A DNA stretch of 64,000 bases from an uncultured Prevotella sp. (GCA_944319915.1 CALUEY010000031.1:62001-126000), one strand, 5' to 3'. Positions 32,615-41,146 are shown, numbered from the stretch's first letter. Notes: a model not told the origin generated them from the sequence alone. A program made the numbers and translations.

Positions 32615-34507
32615 ATGAAAAAGTGGACCATTGAGGACTCCAAGGAGCTTTACAACATCAACGGCTGGGGCACGTCGTACTTCGGCGTCAACGCCGCCGG
32701 GCACGTCTACGTAACGCCATGCAAGGACGAGACGCAGATCGACCTGCGCGACGTCATGGACGAGCTTGCCCTGCGCGACGTCACCCCGCCGGTGCTGCTC
32801 CGCTTCCCCGACATCCTCGATAACCGCATCGAGAAAACCAGCAGCTGCTTCCGCAAGGCCGCCGCAGAGTACGACTACAAGGGCGAGAACTTCATCATCT
32901 ACCCCATAAAGGTAAACCAGATGCAGCCCGTGGTTGAGGAGATAATAAGCCACGGCCGCAAGTTCAACCTCGGACTCGAGGCCGGCTCCAAGCCCGAGCT
33001 CCACGCCGTGATAGCCGTGCAGTGCCAGAGCGACTCGCTCATCATCTGCAACGGCTACAAGGACCAGAGCTACATAGAGCTGGCCCTGCTCGCCCAGAAG
33101 ATGGGCAAGCGCATCTTCATCGTGGTGGAGAAGCTCAACGAGCTCGACATCATCGCCCGGGTGGCCAAGAAGCTCAACGTGCGCCCCAACCTCGGCATAC
33201 GCATAAAGCTGGCCTCCTCGGGCAGCGGCAAGTGGGAGGACAGCGGCGGCGACGCCAGCAAGTTCGGCCTCACCAGCGCCGAGCTGCTCGACGCCCTCGA
33301 GCTGCTCGACAAGAAGAACATGCGCGACTGCCTCCGCCTGATCCACTTCCACATAGGCAGCCAGATAACGAAGATACGCCGCATACAGGCCGCCCTGCGC
33401 GAGGCGTCGCAGTTCTACATACAGCTGCACAAGCTGGGGTACAACGTCGACTTCGTGGACTGCGGCGGAGGGCTGGGCGTAGACTACGACGGCACGCGCT
33501 CGCCAAGCAGCGAAAGCTCGGTGAACTACTCCATACAGGAGTACGTCAACGACTGCATCTACACCTTCGTCGACGCCGCCAACCGCAACGCACTGCCCCA
33601 CCCCAACATCATAACCGAGAGCGGCCGCTCGCTCACCGCCCACCACTCGGTGCTCGTCATCGACGTGCTCGAAACGGCGTCGCTGCCCGAGATGGAGGAG
33701 GAATACGAGCCATCGGAGGGCAGCCACCAGCTCGTGCGCGACCTCTACGAGATATGGGACAACCTCAACCCGCGCACCATGCTCGAAGACTGGCACGACG
33801 CCGAGCAGATACGCGAGGAGTCGCTCGACCTCTTCAGCCACGGCATAGTGGACCTGCGCACCCGCGCCGAGATTGAAAGCATGTACTGGAGCGTGTGCCG
33901 CGAGATAAACATACTGGCCAAGCAGCTCAAGCACACGCCCGAGGAACTCATGAACCTCGACAAGCTGCTGGCCGACAAGTACTTCTGCAACTTCTCGCTC
34001 TTCCAGTCGCTGCCCGACTCCTGGGCCATCGACCAGCTCTTCCCCATCGTCCCCATACAGCGGCTCGACGAGCGCCCCGCACGCAGCGCCACCCTGCAGG
34101 ACATCACCTGCGACAGCGACGGCAAGATAACCAACTTCGTGACCAACCGCAACAACTCGCACATACTGCCCGTGCACGCCCTCAGGAAGAACGAGCCTTA
34201 CTACCTCGGAGTGTTCCTCGTGGGCGCCTACCAGGAGATACTGGGCGACATGCACAACCTCTTCGGCGACACAACAGCCGTGCACATCAGCGTGAAGGAC
34301 GGCCACTACCACATCGACCAGGTGATCGACGGCGAGACGGTGGCCGAGGTGCTCGACTACGTACAGTACAACCCTCGCAAGCTCGTGCGCCAGCTGGAGA
34401 TGTGGGTGACCAAGAGCGTGAAGGAGGGGCGCATCACCCTCGACGAGGGCAAGGAGTTCCTGGGCAACTACCGCTCGGGCCTCTACGGCTACACTTACCT
34501 TGAGTAG
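32615..34507 (+). CDS. speA: Biosynthetic arginine decarboxylase
   Basis: 630 aa, normal for the PLP-dependent fold-III SpeA family. It makes agmatine, the precursor for polyamines. The N-terminus reads WGTSYFGVNAAGHVYV. The PLP lysine is in YPIKVNQMQPVV, and the barrel has GLEAGSKPEL, LIHFHIGSQ and the substrate region ITESGRSLTAHHSVLV. The C-terminal part matches SpeA rather than lysine/ornithine decarboxylases. It is followed by a 9-bp tandem repeat and argB. Confidence 0.96.
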   Translation: MKKWTIEDSKELYNINGWGTSYFGVNAAGHVYVTPCKDETQIDLRDVMDELALRDVTPPVLLRFPDILDNRIEKTSSCFRKAAAEYDYKGENFIIYPIKVNQMQPVVEEIISHGRKFNLGLEAGSKPELHAVIAVQCQSDSLIICNGYKDQSYIELALLAQKMGKRIFIVVEKLNELDIIARVAKKLNVRPNLGIRIKLASSGSGKWEDSGGDASKFGLTSAELLDALELLDKKNMRDCLRLIHFHIGSQITKIRRIQAALREASQFYIQLHKLGYNVDFVDCGGGLGVDYDGTRSPSSESSVNYSIQEYVNDCIYTFVDAANRNALPHPNIITESGRSLTAHHSVLVIDVLETASLPEMEEEYEPSEGSHQLVRDLYEIWDNLNPRTMLEDWHDAEQIREESLDLFSHGIVDLRTRAEIESMYWSVCREINILAKQLKHTPEELMNLDKLLADKYFCNFSLFQSLPDSWAIDQLFPIVPIQRLDERPARSATLQDITCDSDGKITNFVTNRNNSHILPVHALRKNEPYYLGVFLVGAYQEILGDMHNLFGDTTAVHISVKDGHYHIDQVIDGETVAEVLDYVQYNPRKLVRQLEMWVTKSVKEGRITLDEGKEFLGNYRSGLYGYTYLE

Positions 34508-34514
34508 CGGCCCC

Positions 34515-34612
34515 ACAGGGCCTATTAGACCTATTGGGCCTACCTGGCCTATTGGCCTACCTGGCCTATAAGCCCTATAGGCCCTATAAGCCCTATAGGC
34601 CAAATAGGCCCA
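34515..34612. repeat. 9-bp tandem repeat (GGGCCTATA), copy 2
   Basis: About ten units such as GGGCCTATT, TGGCCTATA, AGCCCTATA and GGCCAAATA fill the speA-argB gap. They closely resemble 10014-10102. Confidence 0.85.
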
Positions 34613-34637
34613 ATGGCCAAGCCAAAAGAAAAGAAAG

Positions 34638-35411
34638 ATGAAACAACAGCTTACAGTAGTGAAGGTGGGCGGCGCCGTGGTCGAGGACCCGGCGCAGCTC
34701 TCCGCCCTGCTCGCGGGCTTCAGCAGCCTGCCGGGGCGCAAGGTGCTCGTGCACGGCGGAGGCCGCCGCGCCACGCAGGTGGCCGCGCGGCTGGGCCTCG
34801 AGAGCCGCATGGTGGGCGGCCGGCGCATAACCGACGAGGCCATGCTCAGCGTAGTGACGATGGTCTACGGCGGCCTCGTAAACAAGGACATAGTGGCCCG
34901 CCTCGCGGCCATGGGCGAGCGCGCCCTGGGCCTCACCGGCGCCGACATGGACGTGATGCGCTCCCACCGCCGACCGCCGCAGGGCGGGATAGACTTCGGC
35001 TTCGTGGGCGACGTTGACCGCACCGACGGCCAGGCCCTCGCCACGCTCATAGAGGGCGGCGTCACCCCGGTGCTCGCGCCGCTCACGCACGACGGCCACG
35101 GCCAGCTGCTCAACACCAACGCCGACACCATAGCCGCCGAGGCTGCCAAGGCCCTGGCCCCGCTCTACGACGTTACGCTGGCCTACTGCTTCGAGAAGCC
35201 CGGCGTGCTCGCCCGCCCCGACGACCCCTCTTCGGTAATCCCCCTCATCACCCGGGCCGACTTCGGGCAGCTCGTAAGCACGGGCGTGGTGGCCGGAGGC
35301 ATGATACCGAAGATTGAGAACGCCCTCGCCGCCGTGGAGGCGGGAGTGGGGCGCGTGCTCATCACCTCGGCCCTGGCCCTCGGGCAAGGCGGCGGAACGA
35401 CAATCCGCTGA
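34638..35411 (+). CDS. argB: Acetylglutamate kinase
   Basis: 257 aa. It phosphorylates N-acetylglutamate in arginine synthesis. The amino-acid kinase fold is seen in VVKVGGAVVEDPAQL (lysine of the phosphate site), VLVHGGGRRATQVAARLG and NTNADTIAAEAAKAL. The C-terminal GGMIPKIENALAAVEAGVGR is the ArgB/ATP-site signature. It lies downstream of speA, so arginine supply and arginine use are neighbours. No other arg genes are in the window. Confidence 0.95.
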   Translation: MKQQLTVVKVGGAVVEDPAQLSALLAGFSSLPGRKVLVHGGGRRATQVAARLGLESRMVGGRRITDEAMLSVVTMVYGGLVNKDIVARLAAMGERALGLTGADMDVMRSHRRPPQGGIDFGFVGDVDRTDGQALATLIEGGVTPVLAPLTHDGHGQLLNTNADTIAAEAAKALAPLYDVTLAYCFEKPGVLARPDDPSSVIPLITRADFGQLVSTGVVAGGMIPKIENALAAVEAGVGRVLITSALALGQGGGTTIR

Positions 35412-35451
35412 GGCCAGGCAACCAGTTTTCAACAATTAAAAGCAAGGGAAA

Positions 35452-36672
35452 GTGGAGGAAAATGATATTCTTGGAAACATCAAGGAAGAGCTTAAGGGAT
35501 ATAAGCGCAGGCTGAAAGGCTTGGGCGGAGCTTGCCTATACCTGCTTTTGGCAGGCTTGATCTTTTTCGTGCCGATATTCATTTTTGTTTATTTTAGTGA
35601 TTTTCTCGCCCATCACCTGCCCCCGAGGAACAGCAACGGGCTTATTGCCGAAGCAATAGCCCACTTCCGCTACTTCGGCAAGGCGGGGCTGCTGGCAGTG
35701 CCGCTGTTTGCCGTTTTCTACGCCTTGTTGATGCGCCCAGAGCGCAGCGATTACGAAAACAGCGCCCTGAACGGCCAGCCCGCCACAAAGCCAAACCCGC
35801 TTTGGATAGCCTTTCTGTCAGCAGTCTTTTCCCTTATAGCCACCTTCGTCCTGCTGTCGTTGGCATACGGCGCGTATTTAAAGCTCAACCGCTACGACGG
35901 CGCGCCTGTTGTAACGGCCTACTGCCACGTGGCTCACGTGGCCAACCTCCGCACCAGTGGCAACAAGTATGGCGTTGGCAAGAGGAGATACAACGCCGTT
36001 ACGCTACAAGTGGGCCCGGAGCCTGATGACACTTACTGCCTGAAGATATTCAACAGCGGCACCGACACGGCCTACTTCGGCAAGCTCCGCCCCGGCCAGC
36101 GCGTAAAAGTGCAGGTGGCCACGGGCCGCTTTGGCGTGAAATACGTGGTAGGCGAACGCATACTTGGTGTGTGGCGCCCGGAAGCCAAGCCTGCCATGCG
36201 CAGGCTCGGGGCAGTGAAGGATACGGTGAGGATAATAGCCGACACGCTCGATGTGCGCGACCCCGTGGCCGGAACGATAGAGCGGCAGCTGGCCATGGGC
36301 TGCCACGCCACCATCGACGGCGAGCCGGCCGAGACTCTATACGACGAAAAGGCGCTCTCATCCGCCTTGCAGGCAGCCGCCAAGGCGGGCAGCACCGTGG
36401 AGCTTCACCGCCCCATGGGCGACGGCAAGGTGGAGGTGTTGGGCATAAAGGACGGGCAGGTGTGGACCAAGCCGAGCTACGACGAGCCTACCCTAAGCGA
36501 CATCACCTACGCCCTGAAGCGGGGCAAGGCCACGCTGCTCATCGGCGGCAACGAGGCGCAGCCCGACCGCAAGGCCATCAACGCCGCCCTCGATGCCCAC
36601 CGCCCCGTGTGCCTGCGCTTCGCCACGAGCACCGGCGCGCGCACCCGCTACCGCTTCATGCCGCTCGACTGA
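35452..36672 (+). CDS. Unrecognised membrane protein
   Basis: 406 aa with a GTG start 40 nt after argB. It has three hydrophobic segments at about residues 25-48, 78-98 and 120-145. Between them lies a short loop; after them is a roughly 255-residue hydrophilic domain that probably faces the periplasm. The domain begins with a strand-rich part (VVTAYCHVAHVANLRTSGNK, YCLKIFNSG, GQRVKVQVATGRFGVKYVVG) resembling an OB-like or PilZ-like small barrel, but I do not recognise a family. The first third is less GC-rich than the neighbours. It is followed by a long repeat-rich gap. Confidence 0.75.
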   Translation: MEENDILGNIKEELKGYKRRLKGLGGACLYLLLAGLIFFVPIFIFVYFSDFLAHHLPPRNSNGLIAEAIAHFRYFGKAGLLAVPLFAVFYALLMRPERSDYENSALNGQPATKPNPLWIAFLSAVFSLIATFVLLSLAYGAYLKLNRYDGAPVVTAYCHVAHVANLRTSGNKYGVGKRRYNAVTLQVGPEPDDTYCLKIFNSGTDTAYFGKLRPGQRVKVQVATGRFGVKYVVGERILGVWRPEAKPAMRRLGAVKDTVRIIADTLDVRDPVAGTIERQLAMGCHATIDGEPAETLYDEKALSSALQAAAKAGSTVELHRPMGDGKVEVLGIKDGQVWTKPSYDEPTLSDITYALKRGKATLLIGGNEAQPDRKAINAALDAHRPVCLRFATSTGARTRYRFMPLD

Positions 36673-36779
36673 GGTCCTCGGCGCGCCCCTTTTACACGCC
36701 CCTCAGAGCACGGTTTTCAGCCCATTGCGCCCCTTTCTCCGCCCACTCTGTAACCCATTGATTCTCAGTGGCTTTGCAA

Positions 36780-36857
36780 AACGTGCCGTTTTGCATTGCG
36801 AAACAGGCCGTTTTAGAGGCTGAAACAGGCCGTTTGGGAACGCCAAACGGGCTGTTC
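36780..36857. repeat. 22-bp phased palindrome array D
   Basis: Four units with centres at 36784, 36806, 36828 and 36850, exactly 22 bp apart, e.g. CGAAACAGGCCGTTTTAG and CCAAACGGGCTGTTCTG. It lies between convergent genes, so it is not a promoter element here. Confidence 0.9.
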
Positions 36858-36884
36858 TGCAATTGGTCATCATTCTGTGCTGAC

Positions 36885-37129
36885 GCGGGTTGCAAACCCG
36901 CAACAGGACGCAGGCGGGTTACAAACCCGCCTGAACGTGGGAGATACGTGGATGGCACGTGGGAAACTCCTGCGCAAACACCAACCGAAACTGCCACGCA
37001 AACACCCATGTGACTACGCAAACACCCACAGAAACTGCCACGCAGACACCCACAGAAACTGCCACGCAGACACCCACGTTGCGGCGGGTTTGCAACCCGC
37101 CGCCGTCTGTGGCCGGGTCTGCGACCCGG
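36885..37129. repeat. GGGT/ACCC hairpin cluster, second copy
   Basis: Hairpins at 36885-36901 (GCGGGTT..AACCCGC), 36911-36933 (CAGGCGGGTT..AACCCGCCTG), 37081-37103 and 37113-37129 (CCGGGTC-TGC-GACCCGG). The phrase GTGGCCGGGTCTGCGACCCG is shared with the cluster at 19741-19861. Confidence 0.85.
36976..37078. repeat. 24-bp tandem repeat
   Basis: Units based on ACACCCACAGAAACTGCCAC plus GCAA/GCAG. There are about four copies, one shortened to 20 bp. It lies inside the hairpin cluster. Confidence 0.85.
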
Positions 37130-37193
37130 GGAATGGAAAGAGAAGCGCCTGCGCCGAGCGCGATTCACCGCATCTCAAAAGTCAATTCACGCA

Positions 37194-37394
37194 TTAAACC
37201 CAAATCGGCCGTTAGACCGCCTAACGCTTGTTTTCGTGTATGTGGTCGGCTTTCCAAACGCTTCCATCCTCTTGTCGGCATCTTGCCTGCCGCTTTGTCT
37301 CGACGTAGCCCGCTACGCCATCGACAAAGGCGACAGCCAATCTGCACGGCAATGGAATGGAATCGTTTTGGATTCTAATGCGATTTGGGTTTAA
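37194..37394. repeat. 0.2-kb element with 14-bp inverted ends
   Basis: TTAAACCCAAATCG at 37194-37207 and its exact complement CGATTTGGGTTTAA at 37381-37394 bound about 200 bp. The interior contains GTAGCCCGCTAC and short stems and no gene. A miniature-transposon-like or RNA-level structure is possible. Confidence 0.6.
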
Positions 37395-37412
37395 ACGATG
37401 CTCGGTCTGGCC

Positions 37413-38258
37413 TCATGTCTGCTTCGCCTGCCGCCGCCTGCGGGTGCGCTTGTACCAGAGGTAGTAGCCCGTGAGGGGCAGCGCGGTGCCGAGCAGGGCG
37501 GCCACGAACCACAGCAGGCGCGTGGCGAGGCCGCCAAACGAGCCTACGTGTACCGAATATATCCAGCCCCTTATCTTGTTCTGCCGCGCAGCGTCGGCAT
37601 AAAGCTTGGCCTTTAGCAGTCGGCCCGTGGATGGGCAGAAGGTGTAAGAGTCGGTGGCGCGGGTGTTGCCGTAGCGCGCCGAGCTTACCTTCAGCGTGCC
37701 GTGGCCCACGGTAATCTGCCTGAAGCTGGGGCAGGCGGCCTTGGCCCCGTTGAGCGCGGCCTGCCACGAGGCGTAGCCTTGGCTGTCTTTTTGCTCCGTT
37801 CCGCCATGGCCGTTGCCGCCCCTGCCGGCGTTCACTGCGCCAAAGAGCTTGTAGAAAGCGGCGTTGTACCACCCGAACGACCACGTGAGGCCCGTGAGCG
37901 ACATGGCCAGCAGCAGCACGGCCACGTAAACGCCCCCCGGCGCAGTGCAGGCTGCGCCACAGGCGGTGGCGCCCAAGGCGCGCCGTAACGGTGAGCGCGC
38001 GGCCGAGGCCCTGCCCCCGGCGCGGCCACCACACGGCCACGCCCGACAGCAGCGCCAGCACGAACATGATGACCGACACGCCCACCACCGCCTTGCCCAA
38101 GCTCATGCCGCCCCGGCCGCGGGGGCTGTCGAGGAGCCAGCGGTGCAGGCCGAACATGGCCCTGAAGAAGGCCGGCCGCTCGTATATGCCGCGCACACGG
38201 CCCGTATACTGGTCTATCACGATGGCCGCGCCGCGCGGCTTGGAGAGGGTCGGCTGCC
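37413..38258 (-). pseudogene. PepSY-associated membrane protein, truncated and frameshifted
   Basis: Remnant of an iron-uptake-associated PepSY/TM-helix protein. It begins inside the first PepSY domain (TLSKPRGAAIVIDQYTGRVR), continues with a membrane segment (VGVSVIMFVLALLSGVAVWW), then RHRLWRSLHCAGG. Here a run of six C on the plus strand (37933-37938) shifts the frame by one. Reading on in the next frame gives VYVAVLLLAMSLTGLTWSFG, a second PepSY region and the last membrane segment ending at 37413. About 80-130 N-terminal residues are missing and are replaced by the receptor fragment upstream. The frameshift could be slippage, a mutation or a sequencing error; the missing N-terminus shows it is a pseudogene. 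Confidence 0.85.
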
Positions 38259-38870
38259 GCCCACGCTGAGCCACGGGCCGAAGGAGTAGCGCACGGAGAC
38301 GTTGCCGCCCGTGGTCTTCACGCGGCCGTAGTTCTCGTAGAAGGCCCCCTCGCGGTTGCCGCTCAGCTCGGCTATGGCCCGCTGAATGTAGTCGCGGGTG
38401 TCGCGGTATATCAGCCCGCCCTCGGCGTATAGCGAGTGGCGCCCGGCCTTGAGGCGGTAGCTAAGGTTGAGGTTCAGGTTGTGGCTGTTTTCGGGCCTTA
38501 TCATCGTGCTGCCGGTCTCAAGGTCTTCGTCGCCGAAGAGTTCCTCGGTGGTGGGCAGGCGGTATGCCTTCTCGTAAGACAGCTTGGCCTGGAGGCCCGG
38601 CAGCAGGCGGCATGTGGCTGCCGCGCCGTAGCCCCACGAGGAGAGCGTGCGGCTGCGGCTCACGAAGTGGGAGGCGTTCTCGTCGGTGGCCACGGGCCCC
38701 GAGGCGTAAAGGCGGTAGTACTTGGCAAAGGCCACCACGCTCCATCGGTCGGCGGGCATGAGCCGGTAAGACAGTCCGGCGATGTTCTTGCGCGTCTGCT
38801 TGCCTATTGGGTTGGCCTCCTCGCGCCCGTAGAGCAGCGATGTGTTGGTGCGGCCCATGCCGAGGCGCGG
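38243..38870 (-). pseudogene. TonB-dependent receptor fragment
   Basis: About 205 residues of the middle-to-late beta-barrel of a TonB-dependent receptor: FAKYYRLYASGPVATDENAS, LSYEKAYRLPTTEELFGDED (the typical PTxxELFGD barrel motif), NHNLNLN-like strand HNLNLNLSYRL and YSFGPWLSVGG. Plug domain, TonB box, early barrel and C-terminal strand are absent. The upstream end stops at a palindrome array (38870). The downstream end runs straight into the PepSY remnant, so both partners lost material at one junction near 38243-38258. Confidence 0.85.
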
Positions 38871-38924
38871 TTCGGCCCGTTTCGGGGCGCAACAGGGGCC
38901 GTTTTGCCGCCCGAAGCAGCCACT
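38870..38924. repeat. 22-bp phased palindrome array E
   Basis: Centres at 38874, 38897 and 38918 (about 22 bp apart), e.g. CCCGTTTCGGGGCG and AACAGGGGCCGTTTTGCC. It abuts the truncated receptor and lies upstream of the BlaI gene. Confidence 0.75.
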
Positions 38925-39034
38925 GCCGACAACGCACTGGTTTACAGGCAGTTGGCAGCGGGGGCCGGTACGTGAGGCCGGAGCAAAATTTCCTTACAAC
39001 GCCGGACGCGCCACTGGCGTGGCAGGCGAGTCTC

Positions 39035-39055
39035 TTAACAACTAAAAAAATAGTT
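39035..39055. promoter_or_regulatory. AT-rich dyad upstream of blaI-like gene
   Basis: AACTA-AAAAAA-TAGTT, the only clear dyad between array E and the -7 box. It is a candidate operator for the BlaI-type repressor, by position only. Confidence 0.35.
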
Positions 39056-39095
39056 AAACACACGGCAATGCCATTGCCGCCCCAAAACTTTTCAC

Positions 39096-39103
39096 TATAT
39101 TTG
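39096..39103 (+). promoter_or_regulatory. Promoter -7 box TATATTTG of the BlaI operon
   Basis: TATATTTG, 53 nt before the ATG at 39156 and 74 nt before the ATG at 39177. Confidence 0.75.
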
Positions 39104-39155
39104 CAGTTGAAAAGCGCGCGCCGCGAGGCTGCAGACCCGCCGGGGCGCAACGTCA

Positions 39156-39533
39156 ATGACTAAAAAACCAGAAGCAATGAAGAAAATCACAGCAAAAGAA
39201 GAAGAGGTCATGGAGATGATATGGCAGATAGGCAACTGCACGCCCAGGGACGTGTATGCCCTGTACCCCGACCCGAAGCCCCACATCAACACCATCGCCA
39301 CGATGTTCCAGTCGCTCGAAAGGAAAGGCTATCTCACCCACCAGATGAAAGGCCGGGGCTACCTCTACATCCCCACCATGGACCAGAAGGACTACGGGCG
39401 GGGCAAGTTCGAGACGTTCGTTAGCCGCTACTTCGGCAACTCTTACATGAACGTGGTGTCCACGCTCGTAAAGGAAGAGAAGGTGAGCCGCGAGGAACTG
39501 ACCGAATTTCTCGACAGACTTAAAAAGCAGTAG
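39156..39533 (+). CDS. BlaI/MecI/CopY family transcriptional repressor
   Basis: 125 aa; an internal start at 39177 (MKKITAKEEE) would give 118 aa. Winged-helix DNA-binding domain: ITAKEEEVMEMIWQIGNCTP, TINTIATMFQ-like recognition helix HINTIATMFQSLERKGYLTH, then the wing GRGYLYIP and a C-terminal dimerisation helix. In the paradigm the repressor is cleaved when the partner BlaR1/MecR1 metalloprotease is activated. The partner gene follows after 2 nt. In Bacteroidetes these pairs often regulate functions other than beta-lactam resistance; no beta-lactamase is present. Confidence 0.93.
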   Translation: MTKKPEAMKKITAKEEEVMEMIWQIGNCTPRDVYALYPDPKPHINTIATMFQSLERKGYLTHQMKGRGYLYIPTMDQKDYGRGKFETFVSRYFGNSYMNVVSTLVKEEKVSREELTEFLDRLKKQ

Positions 39534-39535
39534 GC

Positions 39536-41128
39536 ATGGCAGCGTTCCTCATATACATACTCAAGGCCGCCGTTGTGCTGGCCGTGCTCCACTCGCTCTA
39601 CAGGCTGTGCCTCAAGCGCGAGACGCTCCACTCGCTCAACCGCGCCGTGCTGACAGGCATCATGGCAGCCGCCGTGGCGCTGCCGGCGGTGCGCATCACC
39701 ACGGCCAGCCCCTCGCCCATGGCCGTGGCCGTGGCAGACGCCGAGGCGTTCATAGTGAGCCAGGCAGACGCCGGTGCCCAGGCATCGCCGTCAGCGGCAG
39801 GCAAGGCAGCCGCAGGCGGCGAGGGCGGCATGGCCCTGTGGCCCCGCCTCGTGACCGTGGCCTACGCCGGCGCACTGGCCCTGTGCCTGCTGCGCTACGC
39901 CCTCTCGCTCGGCTCGCTGTGGCTCATGATAGGCGGCAGCCGCAGGCTGCGCGTCGCCGGGGTGCCGCAGTGGGTGCGCGTGGTGGAGTGCAGAGGCCTG
40001 ACGGTGGCCTGCAGCTGGATGCACTGGGTGATGCTGCCGCCAGGGCTCCACGGCGACAAGCTCCGCGCAGTGCTCGCCCACGAGCTGGGCCACGTGCGCA
40101 TGGGCCACTCGTGGGACATGCTGCTGTGCGAAATGGTCACGCGCCTCTTGTGGTTCCTGCCCTCGGCGTGGATGCTGCGCGACGACCTGCGCGACGTGCA
40201 CGAATACCAGGCCGACCGCCGCGTGCTCACTGCCGGCATCGATGCCGACGGCTACCAGCGGCTGCTCATAGAGACGGCGGCCGCGCCCGCTGCCGCCACC
40301 GCAGCCAACTCGCTGTGCCGCAGCGCCGTGAAGCGCAGGCTCTACATGATGTGCCGCCACCCGTCGGCGCGCACCGCAGCGCTAAAGGCCGCCTACCTGC
40401 TGCCCATCGTGGCCGTGGCCGCAGTGGCATTCGCACGGCCCACCATGGTGAGCAAGGCCCGGCAGACGCTGGAACGCGCCGAGGCCGAGGCGCCGCTGCT
40501 CTCGCCACGCGCGCTCACCGAGGCTGCGGCCAAGGCCGTGGAGCCCGCACCCGATGCGCCCGGGCCACGGCAACCGGAGCTGGCCGAAGCGCCGGCGGCA
40601 CGCCCGGAGGGCATGGGCGCCGTGGCGGCAAGCATAGCCGCGCCCGCTGCCGACTCGCTGCGCCCTGCTGCAATGACCGTCAACATCGACCCGAAGCCGG
40701 CCGCCAAGGCTCCGGCCGACGGTAAGCCGGAGTGGAGCGGGCTCGACGTCGCGCCGCTAACCGTGATGGAATACCGCATAATGCCGGAGAAGTTCTGGAT
40801 TGAGCGCCACGCCGACGAGACCCACCTCGTGATGCTCAAGCACATAGAGAGCGACCGGCAGTTCATCCGCCTCGACGGAAAGAGCCGCTACATAGAGGAC
40901 CGCAAGACTGGCGACCGCTATATGTGCCGCGGCATCGAGGGCGTGGGCAAGAAGGTGGTCGAGGCCTACATCACCGGCCACAAGGGCGACGTGGTGCGCT
41001 TCACGCTCATATTCCCGCCGCTCGACGACCAGGTGGACGCCATATCCATACGCAAGGACGGCGAGAAGACAGTGCCCGTATACAGGCTCAAGGACGTGGA
41101 GCGCAAGCCCACAAGGATAATAAGGTAA
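39536..41128 (+). CDS. M56 family (BlaR1-like) membrane metallopeptidase
   Basis: 530 aa. Four membrane segments: about 5-20, 36-55, 105-125 and one near residue 290. The zinc protease motif is VLAHELGHVRMGHSW (HELGH near residue 182), and HEYQADRRVL carries the third ligand Glu. A hydrophilic Ala/Pro-rich linker (about 310-400) leads to a C-terminal domain (about 405-530) with RKTGDRYMCRGIEG and VVRFTLIFPPLDDQV. There is no penicillin-binding domain, so the signal differs from beta-lactams. It probably cleaves the adjacent BlaI-type repressor. Its C-terminal module is homologous to the next gene product. Confidence 0.93.
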   Translation: MAAFLIYILKAAVVLAVLHSLYRLCLKRETLHSLNRAVLTGIMAAAVALPAVRITTASPSPMAVAVADAEAFIVSQADAGAQASPSAAGKAAAGGEGGMALWPRLVTVAYAGALALCLLRYALSLGSLWLMIGGSRRLRVAGVPQWVRVVECRGLTVACSWMHWVMLPPGLHGDKLRAVLAHELGHVRMGHSWDMLLCEMVTRLLWFLPSAWMLRDDLRDVHEYQADRRVLTAGIDADGYQRLLIETAAAPAAATAANSLCRSAVKRRLYMMCRHPSARTAALKAAYLLPIVAVAAVAFARPTMVSKARQTLERAEAEAPLLSPRALTEAAAKAVEPAPDAPGPRQPELAEAPAARPEGMGAVAASIAAPAADSLRPAAMTVNIDPKPAAKAPADGKPEWSGLDVAPLTVMEYRIMPEKFWIERHADETHLVMLKHIESDRQFIRLDGKSRYIEDRKTGDRYMCRGIEGVGKKVVEAYITGHKGDVVRFTLIFPPLDDQVDAISIRKDGEKTVPVYRLKDVERKPTRIIR

Positions 41129-41146
41129 ACCGAAAACCACTGACAG

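Noticed and set aside
36780-36857. CRISPR array
   Set aside because: Units are palindromic, only two to four per site, spacers of about 5 bp are far too short, and no cas genes are present.
37933-37938. Phase-variable C-tract controlling the PepSY gene
   Set aside because: The gene has already lost its N-terminus, and six C is short for phase variation; mutation or a sequencing error is simpler.
39156-41128. Beta-lactam resistance operon
   Set aside because: The BlaI-M56 pair lacks a penicillin-binding sensor and no beta-lactamase or PBP2a gene is nearby.
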